In this document: in pieces, positions 44,698 through 52,381 of the stretch
Layout of the letters: every line of letters begins with the position of its first letter
How positions within the stretch are numbered: position 1 is the stretch's first letter
Source: a virus
Reading direction: 5' to 3' (one strand)
DNA length: 64,000 nucleotides
Virus record (IMG/VR): IMGVR_UViG_3300049491_000850
Span: 31,516-95,515 of that record
Program-made: the position numbers and the translations under genes
Notes under the pieces: model-generated
Databases searched by the model: none
What the model saw: the letters and a program-made list of their open reading frames with translations, nothing else
What the model was told of the DNA's origin: nothing

Positions 44698-45750
44698 ATG
44701 GATACTAAAACATTACTCGTAGATGGTTCGTATCTCTTGAAGAGATCGTATCATGGAGCAAAAGGTAGTTACACAAAGTCAGGATACATGGGCGGTGTAT
44801 ACGGCTTTCTAACGATGGTTAGAAAGTTTATTAAAGACCATAAGATAAATAAAGTAGTACTTGTTTGGGATGGTGAGAATGGAGGAATAGCACGTCACCG
44901 CATTGATCACATGTACAAGTCTAATCGAAAAGATAAGTCATGGTACACGCAGATTCAATTGAGTGATGCTGAGATTCGAGCAGAGAAAGAAAAAGATCAA
45001 TCCATACTTCTTCAACGTAAGAAGGTTCAGATGTACGCAGAAGAACTTTTTTTGAGACAAATAGAAGTGTTCGAGATTGAAGCTGATGATATTATTGCAG
45101 CATACTGTCATAAGAACCATAAGAAAGAAGAAATTATCCTTTACACCAACGACAAGGACTTTTTACAATTACTTACGTTAGATATTTCGATCTATCTTGA
45201 AAGCGAGAAGTCTATTGTGGAGTCTGGAAACTTTTTCCAGTTCTTTCCATACTTCTATAAGAACGCACTTACTATGAAAATATTGTGCGGAGATAAAGCA
45301 GACAAGATTGAAGGAATAAAGGGACTACAGGAGACAACTTTGTTGGAACACTTCCCTGAATTGATCGATAGTGAAGTGAGTGTACGCCACATCTGTAAGC
45401 GTTCAGTCGAAATTAATGAAGAAAGAAAAACAAGAAAATTAAAGCCATTGTTAGCATTGGCTAATATAACCAAAAATGTTGAAAGGTTAAAAACTAATCA
45501 CAGTTTAATGAATTTGTTTGAACCGTTTCTGAGCACAGAAGCGTACCAAGCAATTGATGATCTGGAAGTTCCCTTATCAGACGAAAATAGAGGTGGCGAT
45601 GGTTTGTATAAAATGATGATGGAAGATGATTTCCTCTCACTTTACTCCAACTACGGAAACTACGCAAGTTATGTTCAACCATTCTATCAAGTCATTTCCA
45701 GAGAAAAAGATTTGTTAAAAAAATATAACAAGATTCATTTGAATAGTTGA
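44698..45750 (+). CDS. 5'-3' exonuclease / RNase H (FEN-like, T4 rnh-type), 350 aa
   Basis: FEN-family nuclease that removes RNA primers and flaps. LLVDGSYLLKRSYHG (metal-binding Asp9), VVLVWDGENGGIARHRID (Asp58 region), IEADDIIAAYC (paired Asp in the third motif) and ILYTNDKDFLQLL (Asp pair) are in family order, followed by the helix-hairpin region ILCGDKADKIEGIKGLQ. A little longer than T4 RNase H (305 aa). It starts six bases after the preceding terminator. Confidence 0.9.
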   Translation: MDTKTLLVDGSYLLKRSYHGAKGSYTKSGYMGGVYGFLTMVRKFIKDHKINKVVLVWDGENGGIARHRIDHMYKSNRKDKSWYTQIQLSDAEIRAEKEKDQSILLQRKKVQMYAEELFLRQIEVFEIEADDIIAAYCHKNHKKEEIILYTNDKDFLQLLTLDISIYLESEKSIVESGNFFQFFPYFYKNALTMKILCGDKADKIEGIKGLQETTLLEHFPELIDSEVSVRHICKRSVEINEERKTRKLKPLLALANITKNVERLKTNHSLMNLFEPFLSTEAYQAIDDLEVPLSDENRGGDGLYKMMMEDDFLSLYSNYGNYASYVQPFYQVISREKDLLKKYNKIHLNS

Positions 45751-45796
45751 TGGAATTACTTATAATTGCTTTGTACAACGATCAACCGACACCTAT

Positions 45797-46465
45797 ATGT
45801 CAGAAGTAAAAAAAGGAGAAAATCATTTTAAATTTGGACTCTATCTAAGAGGGGAAAAAATTTATGAAAAAATATTTAGTGCAGACATTTACAACCCTGT
45901 AGTACGTTACTCCGTTGATATTCGTGAGAGAATTCCATCGATTATTGAAAACATTCAGAACGTATTGAAAGCAACTGAGTTAACGTTTGAAGATTCTTAT
46001 GGTGTAAACACCAAGAATTATTACAGACACATTTGCAAGATTAACCGCATGCATCCGATCAAATTATTCGTTCCAACGAATTATTCTAAAGATCGCGATG
46101 GACAACAGAAAACGAAATTCCAAGGGAAGGGAACTGAGTTTAAATTTGGTGTATACATCAATTCAAACCCAATTGTTGAACGTAACTTTTACGTAGATAA
46201 TTACAATCCCGATGCGCGTTTCTCAAACGAACTTCCAGAAGTACTAAATGATATTGTTGACTACCTTACCTCTTATTTAAAGAGCAGCGATGTCAACCAC
46301 ATGTGGAACGACTACGATTTGATAATGACCTACGAATTGAACATTCAACAAGTACGGGAATTATCTAAAGATAGACGTGAAGAGTTTCTTAAAAGAAAAT
46401 CTGATCCTGCCTTTGTTGAAAAGGTAAGATTAGACTTCAATAAAGGGAACGAATTCACATCTTAA
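45797..46465 (+). CDS. Unknown replication-block protein with internal duplication, 222 aa
   Basis: Two 48-residue segments (10-57 and 114-161) align without gaps: F-K-F-G-(L/V)-Y-I/L start, YNP-x-x-R centre and helical end with I/L at matching places. The offset is 104 residues throughout, so this is a tandem domain duplication. Between them is a linker with a basic cluster (NYSKDRDGQQKTKFQ). Placement between the FEN-like nuclease and DnaB-type helicase suggests a helicase loader, recombination mediator or ssDNA-binding accessory, but I recognise no family. Confidence 0.65.
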   Translation: MSEVKKGENHFKFGLYLRGEKIYEKIFSADIYNPVVRYSVDIRERIPSIIENIQNVLKATELTFEDSYGVNTKNYYRHICKINRMHPIKLFVPTNYSKDRDGQQKTKFQGKGTEFKFGVYINSNPIVERNFYVDNYNPDARFSNELPEVLNDIVDYLTSYLKSSDVNHMWNDYDLIMTYELNIQQVRELSKDRREEFLKRKSDPAFVEKVRLDFNKGNEFTS

Positions 46466-46478
46466 ATAGTCATGGAAC

Positions 46479-48086
46479 ATGTCCGACAAGACAACCAATC
46501 ATCGTGATGACCTTGGGTACTTAGGTGCATCCTTTCAGCAAAAAGTATTATGGCAATTATTAATTGCTCCCGATTTTGCTGAACAAATCATCCCCAACTT
46601 AACCGCAGGGTACTTCGATAATCAAATTCATAAGTTCATTATGAATATGATTAAGAAGTACTTTGAGGACAACAATTTACCTTCAACTCTTCGTAACAGA
46701 TCAATCTTTGAATATATCAAAGGCACGAACAAATCCGAAACGGATAAAGAACTTGCCTTTGGTATATTGAATCAGATCATCAACTACGATAAGAGCGTTA
46801 TGGATGGAAGAATCCTTAACGATGGTGACATAGTTCAAAAAACAATCTGGTTGTTCGTTAAGCAGCAAGAATCAAAGAAGCTGGCAAACGATATTTTTGA
46901 TAAAATCAAAACAGGTGCATTAGAAGAGAATGTTCACTTCTTCGAAGAATCATTTCAAAACATTTTGAAGTTAGGTATTCGTCATGATGAAGGTGAAGAT
47001 GTATTCTACAACATAGAGGACGCGTTGCGCGAAGATTATCGTGAAGTTACTCCAACAGGTATCAAAGCGATGGATCAGGCACTTGCTGGTGGTCTTGGTA
47101 AAGGTGAGATGGGTATTGCATTGATGGCTTATGGTGTTGGTAAAACAACATTCTTAACCAAAGCAGCAAATACTGCATACAACTTAGGTAGAAATGTTCT
47201 CCAAATCTTTTTTGAAGATAACGAAGGTGACATCAAAAGAAAACACTATACACTGTGGACAAAAATTCCTTTATCTCAATTAACTGAGAGAAGAGAAGAA
47301 GCAATTAAAATGGTTAACGATCATAAAATTGCACACAGAGAAAGTGGTATTGGTGGACGATTGGTTTTAAAGAAGTGGAAGAGCACAGACGGTGCACCAA
47401 CAATTCCAAACATCGAAAGATGGATTAAGAATTACGAAAAAACGAATGGAATAAAATTCGATATTCTTTTTCTTGATTATTTGGATTGCTGTGAATCCCA
47501 CAAACCTACTCATGGTGATAAGAACGAAAGTGAACTTATTATTGTGAAGGCATTTGAACAAATGTGTTCTGATTTAAATATTCCATGCTGGACTGCGATA
47601 CAAGGTAATAGAAGTGCTGTACGATCAGAATACGTACATGGTGATCAAATGGGTGGTAACATCAAAAGAGCACAAAAAACACATTTCTTATTTTCTGCTG
47701 CGAAATCACAAGAACAGAAAATGGATAATCTTGCGAATCTTCAAATCATTAAATCACGTATGACCAAAGATGGTCAGATGTATGAAAACGCAATTTATAA
47801 TAACGATACACTTGAAATTAGATGTATTGAAGGTATGCGTCCAAGTACTCCAAATGATAAGGCATCGCACAAATCAAACAACAAAAAAGATCAACCATTA
47901 GAGAATTTAAGTTTCTTCAATAACATGGTTGCAAGCTATGTGGATAATGAAGTTCGTGAGAAAGTAAAAAATTCAGAGGCTGCTGATACTCAAGCAGATG
48001 CAGGTGGTGCGTTGTCTGATTTGATTGATAATCAAATAGATAAAAAGCCCGAAAATATTTCTGCTGAAACCGTAAATTTAATGTAA
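46479..48086 (+). CDS. Replicative DNA helicase, DnaB/gp41-like, 535 aa
   Basis: RecA-fold hexameric helicase. An N-terminal helical domain (about 1-165) precedes PTGIKAMDQALAGGLGKGEM, Walker A AYGVGKTTF (residues 217-225), EDNEGDIKRKH and Walker B FDILFLDYLD (Asp333), with a later polar motif WTAIQGNRSA. The final 60 residues are acidic and low-complexity. Somewhat longer than T4 gp41 (475 aa). It lies in the replication block after the duplicated-domain protein. Confidence 0.93.
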   Translation: MSDKTTNHRDDLGYLGASFQQKVLWQLLIAPDFAEQIIPNLTAGYFDNQIHKFIMNMIKKYFEDNNLPSTLRNRSIFEYIKGTNKSETDKELAFGILNQIINYDKSVMDGRILNDGDIVQKTIWLFVKQQESKKLANDIFDKIKTGALEENVHFFEESFQNILKLGIRHDEGEDVFYNIEDALREDYREVTPTGIKAMDQALAGGLGKGEMGIALMAYGVGKTTFLTKAANTAYNLGRNVLQIFFEDNEGDIKRKHYTLWTKIPLSQLTERREEAIKMVNDHKIAHRESGIGGRLVLKKWKSTDGAPTIPNIERWIKNYEKTNGIKFDILFLDYLDCCESHKPTHGDKNESELIIVKAFEQMCSDLNIPCWTAIQGNRSAVRSEYVHGDQMGGNIKRAQKTHFLFSAAKSQEQKMDNLANLQIIKSRMTKDGQMYENAIYNNDTLEIRCIEGMRPSTPNDKASHKSNNKKDQPLENLSFFNNMVASYVDNEVREKVKNSEAADTQADAGGALSDLIDNQIDKKPENISAETVNLM

Positions 48087-48095
48087 GTTGCATCC

Positions 48096-48103
48096 TATTT
48101 ATT
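48096..48103 (+). promoter_or_regulatory. TATTTATT box inside an inverted repeat, upstream of nrdB
   Basis: TATTTATT sits inside TCCTA-TTTAT-TAGGA, a perfect short inverted repeat, 57 bases before the nrdB start. It could be a promoter box, an operator, or both. Confidence 0.35.
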
Positions 48104-48159
48104 AGGACACTTTAAACTAACGGTAGTATAATTTTTTATAATTCTTATTAGAATAACAC

Positions 48160-49134
48160 ATGAATATTTTTGAAAAACGCGAGACGATTAAACCATACGA
48201 GTATCCAAAACTCATTAGATATACAAGAGCAATACACGAAAGTTTCTGGACACCGGAACACTTCACATACGACAGAGATGTAGCAAACTTCAAAGTAGAC
48301 TTAAACGACACTGAGCGTGACATTATTAAGAAATCAATGTTAGCAATCGGTGTAGTTGAAAATAAAGTAAAAACATTTTGGGCGAGAATTGACATGCGAT
48401 TACCGAAAACGGAAATTGCAAACGTTGGTCACACATTTGCCGGAAATGAAGTTATACATCAAGAGACCTACGAGAAACTTTTAAGTCTCTTAGGATTGGA
48501 AGATGAATTCAATCGAGTTCATGAAATTCCATGTATGCAAGGAAGAGCAGAATACCTAACAAAATATTTGAGTGGTGTTCATTCGAAGTCGAACAAAGAA
48601 TTTACGAAGTCATTGATCCTCTTTACTCTATTAGTTGAGAATGCAAGTTTGTTTTCACAGTTTCTGATTGTATCTTCTTTTAAGAAGTACAAGAACCTAT
48701 TGAGTAACTTCAACACTGTTATCGGTGCAACTGCAAGAGAAGAAAATCTTCATGCAAAGTTTGGTGAAGAACTTATCTCAATTATCAGAACTGAAAATCC
48801 TGAATGGTTTGATGAAGAAATGGAAAATAAGATCAGACGCAATGTACGTAAAGCATATAAAGCAGAAGTAGGTGTGTTGGATTGGATTTTCGAAAAAGGT
48901 GAACTTGATTTCTTGCCAAAAGCAAGCATTGAAGAATATCTTAAATATAGATTCAACAAATCATTGAGACAAATCGGATATGCCGATGAATTTGAATTGG
49001 ATGAAAAGTTATTGGAGTATTCAAATTATTTGGACGTTCAATTGACAGCAACAACATCATTCGATTTCTTTGCTGAGAAGTCAACCGACTACTCACAGAA
49101 TGCATCATTCGATGAAGAGTTGATTTGGAATTAA
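48160..49134 (+). CDS. nrdB: Ribonucleotide reductase, small (radical) subunit, 324 aa
   Basis: Holds the di-iron and tyrosyl radical that starts NDP reduction. Ligands are visible: Glu97 and His100 with Tyr104 (NEVIHQETY), Glu160 (LLVENASLF) and Glu195/His198 (AREENLHAKF). The first ligand seems to be Glu67 (VVENKV) rather than the Asp of E. coli NrdB; spacing to the next ligand is 30 residues. Shorter than E. coli NrdB (376 aa). The C-terminus ends in an acidic tail (ASFDEELIWN) that should bind NrdA. The nrdA gene follows by 26 bases. Confidence 0.93.
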   Translation: MNIFEKRETIKPYEYPKLIRYTRAIHESFWTPEHFTYDRDVANFKVDLNDTERDIIKKSMLAIGVVENKVKTFWARIDMRLPKTEIANVGHTFAGNEVIHQETYEKLLSLLGLEDEFNRVHEIPCMQGRAEYLTKYLSGVHSKSNKEFTKSLILFTLLVENASLFSQFLIVSSFKKYKNLLSNFNTVIGATAREENLHAKFGEELISIIRTENPEWFDEEMENKIRRNVRKAYKAEVGVLDWIFEKGELDFLPKASIEEYLKYRFNKSLRQIGYADEFELDEKLLEYSNYLDVQLTATTSFDFFAEKSTDYSQNASFDEELIWN

Positions 49135-49160
49135 TTAATCATTTTAAAATATAGTAAAGC

Positions 49161-50870
49161 ATGAAACTCACTTGGTTAAAAGAGGATCAAAGAGAATTTT
49201 TAGAAAGAGGCTATTTGGAAAACGGTGAAACACCGGAGGACAGATATAAAGAACTCTGCAATACAATTGAAACGTATTGTCTTAAATTATCACAAACAGT
49301 TGAATCGATTGAATACTGTAAAGGTATTGGAAAACGTTTTGAAGAATACATTGCAAAAGGATGGTGTTCATTTGCAACTCCTGTATTAATTAATTTTGGT
49401 AAGAAAGAAAATCTTGCGATCTCATGTAATAAGAGTATTCTTAGTGATTCGCTTGATGATATTTACAAAGGTATCCATGAATTAGGTATGTTGGCAAAGT
49501 ATGGTGCGGGAACGTCACAGAACTTTTCTAATTTAAGACCAATGGGTTCTGATATATCAACTGGTGGTCAATCGAACACGATTCTTGATTGGGTTGAACT
49601 GTATGCCGATATGATGTCTAAAACATCACAGAATAGAGCAAGACGTGGTTTCTTAACTGCATATCTATCTGTTGATCATCCTGAGATCATGGATTTCTTG
49701 GACATTGGTACGCATAGAGTGCCAGCAGATAAGCAACGTTTCTTCCAAACCATTACAACGGCAGTTACACTTCCTGTTGGTTGGAGAAAATCTTTGAAAG
49801 AAGGTGATAAAGAGAAGCGTACTATTTGGGGCAAGATTTTGAAGACAAGAAAAGAAGTAGGATTTCCTTACATTATTGATCTTGAAAATTCAAACGAAGC
49901 AAGACCTCAAGTCTACAAAGACAAAGGCATGGAAATTAAAACATCGAACATCTGTACCGAGATCATCGAGTACTGTGACGATAAAAAAACATTTGCATGT
50001 TGCCTTTCATCTTTGGTTGCATACTATTTCGATGAATGGGAGAATCATCCTAACTTCATTTTCGATATGAACTTGTTGTTGGATTGTGTTATCGAAGAAT
50101 ACATCGAGAAAGGAAAGAAAATGGCTGGTATGGCAAAAGCAGTTAAGTTTGCAGAAGAACATAGAGCCATTGGGTTAGGTGTACTTGCATTCCACTCTTA
50201 TTTACAGAAGAAAGGTATTGTCTTCGGTGAACTTGCATCGTTCTCTGTTAATCAGAGAATGTTTGGAAAGCTAAGAAGCGAATCTGATCGTGCATCTAAG
50301 TGGATGGCAGAGCATTTTGGTGAACCAGAAATTTTGAAAGGATACGGTTTGAGAAATACTACTCGTATTGCGCAAGCACCAACAAAATCTACGTCATATA
50401 TAATGGGTGGTATTGCGTTGAACTTCTCAGAAGGAGTTGAACCACATAAATCAAACTACACTTCAAAGAAATTGGCGAAAATTCAATCAGAGGTGAAGAA
50501 CAAGGAACTTATCGATTTGTTGGAATCAAAAGGTAAGAATAAAAAAGATGTGTGGGAAACTATTCTCGTTCACAACGGATCGGTACAGCATCTTGATTTC
50601 TTAAATGAAAGAGAAAAGGCTATTTTTAGAACTTTCTCTGAAATTTCACAAGTTGACGTGATTAAACTTGCTGGTCAAAGACAAAAATTCATTGACCAAG
50701 GGCAATCGATCAATATCATGATCCACCCGGATACACCTGCAAATGAGATAAATAAGCTACATTTGCTGGCATTTGACGAAGGTCTGAAATCATTGTACTA
50801 TCAATATTCAATTAATGCTGCACAGGAATTTAACAAGGAATTGTTAACTTGCTCAAGTTGCGAAGCATAA
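49161..50870 (+). CDS. nrdA: Ribonucleotide reductase, large (catalytic) subunit, 569 aa
   Basis: Class I enzyme reducing NDPs to dNDPs. Catalytic residues: Cys89 (AISCNKS), Asn263/Cys265/Glu267 (SNICTEI), Cys280 or 281 (FACCLSS), the Tyr pair in SLYYQYS near the end, and C-terminal Cys564/Cys567 (CSSCEA) for re-reduction. The N-terminal ATP cone is absent, so overall activity control by ATP/dATP is probably lost, as in many phage enzymes. Compact against 761 aa in E. coli. Ends at a terminator at 50903. Confidence 0.95.
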   Translation: MKLTWLKEDQREFLERGYLENGETPEDRYKELCNTIETYCLKLSQTVESIEYCKGIGKRFEEYIAKGWCSFATPVLINFGKKENLAISCNKSILSDSLDDIYKGIHELGMLAKYGAGTSQNFSNLRPMGSDISTGGQSNTILDWVELYADMMSKTSQNRARRGFLTAYLSVDHPEIMDFLDIGTHRVPADKQRFFQTITTAVTLPVGWRKSLKEGDKEKRTIWGKILKTRKEVGFPYIIDLENSNEARPQVYKDKGMEIKTSNICTEIIEYCDDKKTFACCLSSLVAYYFDEWENHPNFIFDMNLLLDCVIEEYIEKGKKMAGMAKAVKFAEEHRAIGLGVLAFHSYLQKKGIVFGELASFSVNQRMFGKLRSESDRASKWMAEHFGEPEILKGYGLRNTTRIAQAPTKSTSYIMGGIALNFSEGVEPHKSNYTSKKLAKIQSEVKNKELIDLLESKGKNKKDVWETILVHNGSVQHLDFLNEREKAIFRTFSEISQVDVIKLAGQRQKFIDQGQSINIMIHPDTPANEINKLHLLAFDEGLKSLYYQYSINAAQEFNKELLTCSSCEA

Positions 50871-50902
50871 ATGTTACTACTTATTTTCTTTATATTAATG
50901 AT

Positions 50903-50930
50903 ATGGCTCCATTGTTGGAGCCATTCTTTA
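50903..50930 (+). terminator. Intrinsic terminator after nrdA
   Basis: ATGGCTCCA (50903-50911) pairs perfectly with TGGAGCCAT (50916-50924), followed by TCTTTATT. It closes the replication block. Confidence 0.85.
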
Positions 50931-51004
50931 TTCCCTTCTAGGGTAATAAAAAAAATATTTCGTAAATTTTTGGAGTTTTTTATAACCTTTTATAGAAAAT
51001 AGCG

Positions 51005-51012
51005 TATTTATC
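51005..51012 (+). promoter_or_regulatory. Possible late promoter box TATTTATC upstream of the ornate RNA
   Basis: GCGTATTTATC about 40 bases upstream of the host-type promoter; if active, the RNA region would be transcribed late as well as early. Confidence 0.35.
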
Positions 51013-51052
51013 TTTACGTCCGAAAATAAATCGAAATATTTTTGAGTAGGAC

Positions 51053-51082
51053 TTGACAAAGAGAAAACTATTTGTACCTTTG
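51053..51082 (+). promoter_or_regulatory. Strong Bacteroidota-type promoter of the ornate RNA
   Basis: TTGAC (TTG at 51053-51055) and TACCTTTG (51075-51082) fit the Bacteroidota -33 TTG and -7 TAnnTTTG boxes with a 19-base spacer. It is the best match to that consensus I found in the window. Transcription should begin near 51089. Confidence 0.75.
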
Positions 51083-51088
51083 TCTTCC

Positions 51089-52055
51089 CGTCACAGAATA
51101 CCGAGACGGAAAACAGACGTTCTTTAAAATATTAAAAAAATATGGGCTGCTTGAAGTCCATTAAAAGATAAAACCAGTAATGGTGATAAAGGGGGTGTGG
51201 TATAAACGCCATGTTCTCGATCTCCTTCCGCAAGGAAGTGGATACAATCAAGCAAGCATTGCAGTTGGATTTTTTATAGTGAGGGGCTTACGTCTGTAGC
51301 TATGGAGGGTTCGAGTTCCATCAACGGGGTGGAAATAAGTATGGAAACATATGATTGTAAAATGCAGGTTATTTGTGCACCTCCGGGTGTGCGAATCATG
51401 TCGGTCTGAAATCTCGCAAGGACGTAAGGCTGAGACCAGTTATTTCACTGACTTTCTCATAAAACGAATGGTTGGGGTGATGATGGTGACCGCAAGTCAC
51501 AGAGAGTTGTTTGGTATTGGCTATCCAAAAGATAGTTAGCCGAGTCTCAGCCACAACTTTCAGAAGTCCGAAAATATACTTCAAACGTATATCCCTTTTA
51601 AGGATACAACAACTTGTAAAAAAGAGCAAGTGCTGAGACGATTAGACAGAAAGTCGCATACTACCGTTGCAATATACGGTAATGGTCACCTCTCAAGGGT
51701 GGTCAGTTGATAGGACTTGTTGCGGTGGGGAGGCATCCTCGTTGTAGCGATGGACTAACTGAAAATGTCTGGTCGAAACGAATGGTTTCCGAACCGTAAG
51801 GGGAAGGAACTTGCGATTGTAGTGTACTTGCCGAAAGGTGAGTGGATAAGAAGAGAACCGAAAGGATAATGCTTCGAAAGTGCTACTGGAATGCTGTAAT
51901 CTCAGGCGTTTATCTTTCACACCATGTTGAGGAATCGATGGGGTGTTGAGAGAGAACTTCGATGATGAATCGAAGAATATGGGGATGTAGTTTAACTTTT
52001 AAAACACACGACTTCGGGTTGTGTGATGGGGGTGAAAATCCCTCCAACCCCACTT
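51089..52055 (+). ncRNA. Large ornate structured RNA (about 0.97 kb), GOLLD/ROOL-like in kind
   Basis: There is no credible reading frame, but stems are dense. Examples: a 5' hairpin CCGTC/GACGG near 51089-51110; CTTCC-GCAA-GGAAG (51225-51238); GTATG-GAAA-CATAT (51339-51352); CTATC-CAAAA-GATAG near 51522-51536; CTTGCC-GAAA-GGTGAG (51827-51842); CTTCGAT-GATGA-ATCGAAG (51957-51975). GNRA tetraloops recur. GGCTGAGAC (51428-51436) is complementary to GTCTCAGCC (51544-51552). The DNA is visibly more G-rich than its surroundings and follows a strong promoter. A tRNA-like cloverleaf ends it. The 3' end is uncertain. Giant phage RNAs (GOLLD, ROOL) share this style and often lie near tRNA genes; membership is untested. 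Confidence 0.75.
51981..52052 (+). tRNA. tRNA-like cloverleaf, anticodon position TCG (degenerate)
   Basis: Acceptor GGGGATG/CAACCCC has one A-A mismatch at position 5; the D stem is GTTT/AAAC, the anticodon stem CACGA/TTGTG with loop CTTCGGG (anticodon TCG at 52014-52016, Arg type), the variable loop has four bases, and the T stem is GGGGG/CCCTC. The discriminator is A at 52052; no CCA is encoded. The D loop lacks GG and the T loop reads TGAAAAT in place of TTCRANY, so normal D-loop/T-loop contacts are missing. It may be a structural tRNA mimic within the larger RNA rather than a working tRNA. Confidence 0.5.
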
Positions 52056-52057
52056 AA

Positions 52058-52360
52058 CTGGCTATTTATCGGGTTACTTCAAACTTTCTTTATACGAAAA
52101 CTTAACCACCTGATTATGCTTTCCAGTTTTTATTTTAAGATAGACGATCTTAAAAAACAACATTAAAGATATTGTGGCTACAGTGTAAGTTACTTCTCGC
52201 TCTTCGGAGCAACAAAATGGTAATTTGAACAAACACTAACACTAATTTCCACAACCTCATTTCTGGCTATTGATTCAGTTACTTCTACAATTTACAATTT
52301 AAATGTTCAACCACTGACTCGCGTTTCCAGAATTTTTTTATTAAAACCATTCTGATTTTA
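52058..52360 (+). repeat. Two degenerate copies of a ~95-base non-coding unit
   Basis: CTGGCTATTTATCGGGTTAC (from 52058) and CTGGCTATTGATTCAGTTAC (from 52263) begin two copies. Each continues through ACTTC, then about 25-30 bases later AACCAC and CTTTCCAG/GTTTCCAG, and a T-rich stretch ending in TTTTAA. The copies flank a UUCG hairpin GCTC-TTCG-GAGC (52199-52210). This stretch, 52056-52381, has no gene; it is the leader or control region of the 720-aa protein gene. Confidence 0.5.
52063..52070 (+). promoter_or_regulatory. Possible late promoter box TATTTATC
   Basis: Located in the first repeat unit just after the tRNA-like element. It could drive the 720-aa gene with a leader of about 300 bases; the second unit has TATTGAT at the same place and is probably inactive. 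Confidence 0.3.
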
Positions 52361-52381
52361 AAACCTGTAACTTTTAAAACT

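Noticed and set aside
51270-51335. Possible tRNA with a GGTTCGAGTTCC T-arm-like sequence
   Set aside because: The hairpin ATGGA/TCCAT has a ten-base loop, and no acceptor, D or anticodon stems can be placed around it at tRNA distances.
51351-51920. Short frames on both strands inside the ornate RNA region
   Set aside because: They cross stable hairpins, lack start signals and have compositions unlike the phage proteins (for example many Cys, Arg and His). They are better explained as chance frames in structured RNA.
51089-52055. Group I intron, RNase P RNA or tmRNA as explanation
   Set aside because: The usual group I core and 3' end signature, the conserved RNase P blocks, and a tmRNA tag frame ending near a canonical T-loop are not visible. 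It also does not interrupt a gene. A covariance search is still needed.
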